In this document: piece by piece, positions 56,465-57,172 of the stretch
Layout: every line of letters begins with the position of its first letter
Numbering within the stretch: the stretch's first letter is position 1
Source of the DNA: a virus
DNA: 57,172 bases
Reading direction: 5' to 3' (one strand)
IMG/VR virus record: IMGVR_UViG_3300006947_002434
Coordinates: 1 to 57,172 of that record
Notes under the pieces: model-generated
What the model saw: the letters and a program-made list of their open reading frames with translations, nothing else
Told to the model about the DNA's origin: nothing
The model's database searches: none
Position numbers and translations under genes: made by a program

Positions 56465-57030
56465 TATATAATTGCTTCAGGTTGGTGAAATTTCTTTAAC
56501 TCATCAGTTGTAAAGAATTGAGTAAGGTCTGGTCTATAGTAGTTGATACTTTTCATTACTTTTCTGTCTCTTGTTCTATAGACAATATACCTTCCTTCCT
56601 CAACTTTCTCAAAATGACAGGCCTCACTTTGCTCCTGACTTCTTTCGCTGACGGTCTGTATGGCTTCTTTTTTAGTTTTACAAGCTTTACTAAGATTACT
56701 TCCTTGTACTTCTTGATAGGCTGGCCATATCTTGTCTTTAAGGCCATGTAACATAGTACCGTTCCCAAGGGAAACATAAGCAATATCGCACAAAGCGTCC
56801 AGAATTTCCACAATGTCGCCTCGTTCGCAAGCTTCTCTATATTCTTCAAGTTCTTCGAGGATAAAGTCGTATACGAATTGCCATTCTTTTTTAATCGGAA
56901 TAGTGGGCTCATAATTGTTAGGTTTATTAAATACGTCGTTAAATTTTTCTACTTCTGATACGAATGGAACGTAATCGTTAACCCATACGTGATCTGCTTC
57001 ATCTGGAAATAATTTTAATTGTTTACTCAT
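56464..57030 (-). CDS. MazG/PRA-PH-like nucleotide pyrophosphohydrolase
   Basis: 188 aa. WQFVYDFILEELEEYREACE (about 50-69) and EILDALCDIAYVSLG (about 75-89) give the E-x-x-E and E-x-x-D metal motifs of the all-alpha NTP pyrophosphatase fold. QGSNLSKACKTKKEA is the typical continuation in phage enzymes. The C-terminal arm (KVEEGRYIVYRTRDRKVM) is a second small module. May clean or adjust nucleotide pools near replication and DNA-modification genes. Confidence 0.82.
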   Translation of the reverse strand: MSKQLKLFPDEADHVWVNDYVPFVSEVEKFNDVFNKPNNYEPTIPIKKEWQFVYDFILEELEEYREACERGDIVEILDALCDIAYVSLGNGTMLHGLKDKIWPAYQEVQGSNLSKACKTKKEAIQTVSERSQEQSEACHFEKVEEGRYIVYRTRDRKVMKSINYYRPDLTQFFTTDELKKFHQPEAII

Positions 57031-57139
57031 TATTTTTAATTTTTTCTAATACTATATCAATTTTCTTTTCTATTACTTGTAATCTTTTATTTATTTTATA
57101 TGATTGATTAATTACAGCAATTTGTCTTTTTATATTCAT
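57023..57139 (-). CDS. Very small coiled-coil protein (38 aa)
   Basis: The frame starts MNIKRQIAVINQSYKINKRL and ends KIDIVLEKIKNNE, overlapping the MazG-like gene by 8 nt. Basic and helical. Unknown. Confidence 0.5.
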   Translation of the reverse strand: MNIKRQIAVINQSYKINKRLQVIEKKIDIVLEKIKNNE

Positions 57140-57172
57140 TATTTTTAATTTTTATACTTATATGCTAATTTA

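Noticed and set aside
1-57172. tRNA genes or CRISPR arrays
   Set aside because: I saw no T-loop/acceptor patterns and no regularly spaced direct repeats. A covariance search was not possible, so weak tRNAs could be missed.

Overview
The window is a dense, AT-rich stretch of a large tailed-phage genome. Its host is very probably a marine member of the Bacteroidota, most likely a flavobacterium. The evidence is phage-type content (family A DNA polymerase, spanin pair, lytic enzymes, DUF932, DUF1599, free-standing HNH and GIY-YIG nucleases), many tiny genes overlapping by ATGA or TAATG, and Bacteroidota-style signals: promoters with a TATATT/TAnnTTTG -7 box, and a lipoprotein whose mature end (CSKDE) resembles the flavobacterial surface-export signal. 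No terminase, capsid or tail-sheath gene is in the window, so the virion type cannot be fixed. Several small proteins recall marine T4-like phages. All genes but one (8391..8627) lie on the minus strand.

Layout by coordinate (transcription runs from high to low). 1-8.2 kb: small hypothetical genes behind strong promoters, two 2OG-Fe(II) oxygenases, a methyltransferase, a papain-fold protein and a SWIM finger. 8.3-8.7 kb: a lone plus-strand small membrane-protein gene with its own terminator. 8.7-13.4 kb: an FNR-type flavoreductase, methyltransferases, a zinc-ribbon/cupin fusion and a SET-domain protein. 13.4-17 kb: a putative virion protein carrying tandem Hint (hedgehog/intein) modules, followed by a gene for a degenerate Hint protein and a surface-type lipoprotein. 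17-22 kb: DUF932, a lytic transglycosylase, HNH, a third 2OG oxygenase. 21.9-37.3 kb: one nearly uninterrupted operon of glycosyltransferases and sugar enzymes that also contains a nucleosidase and an adenine phosphoribosyltransferase. 37.3-46.3 kb: PD-(D/E)XK nuclease, DUF1599, a lysis region (overlapping spanin genes, YkuD-like enzyme, holin-like protein), secreted thioredoxin-like and outer-membrane barrel proteins, a zinc ribbon, ribosomal protein bS21, GNAT, a histone-like protein. 46.3-50.2 kb: GroEL, GroES, Hsp20, MetK, GIY-YIG. 50.2-57.2 kb: DNA polymerase, then QueF, secreted nuclease, P-loop kinase, a DpdN-like formyltransferase, a DpdA-like transglycosylase and a MazG-like protein.

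How the genes work together. QueF (preQ0 to preQ1), DpdA (base exchange into DNA) and DpdN (formylation) together predict 7-(formylamino)methyl-7-deazaguanine in the phage DNA. MetK, at least four methyltransferases, the nucleosidase and APRT form a plausible SAM supply and adenine-salvage set. GroEL/GroES/Hsp20 and bS21 suggest takeover of host folding and translation.

The regulatory layer is unusually legible: 15 sites share AGTTG, exactly 20 nt, then TATATT (one TATCTT), and three further sites are variants. A second recurring box, CTATTTATA, precedes a different set of genes.
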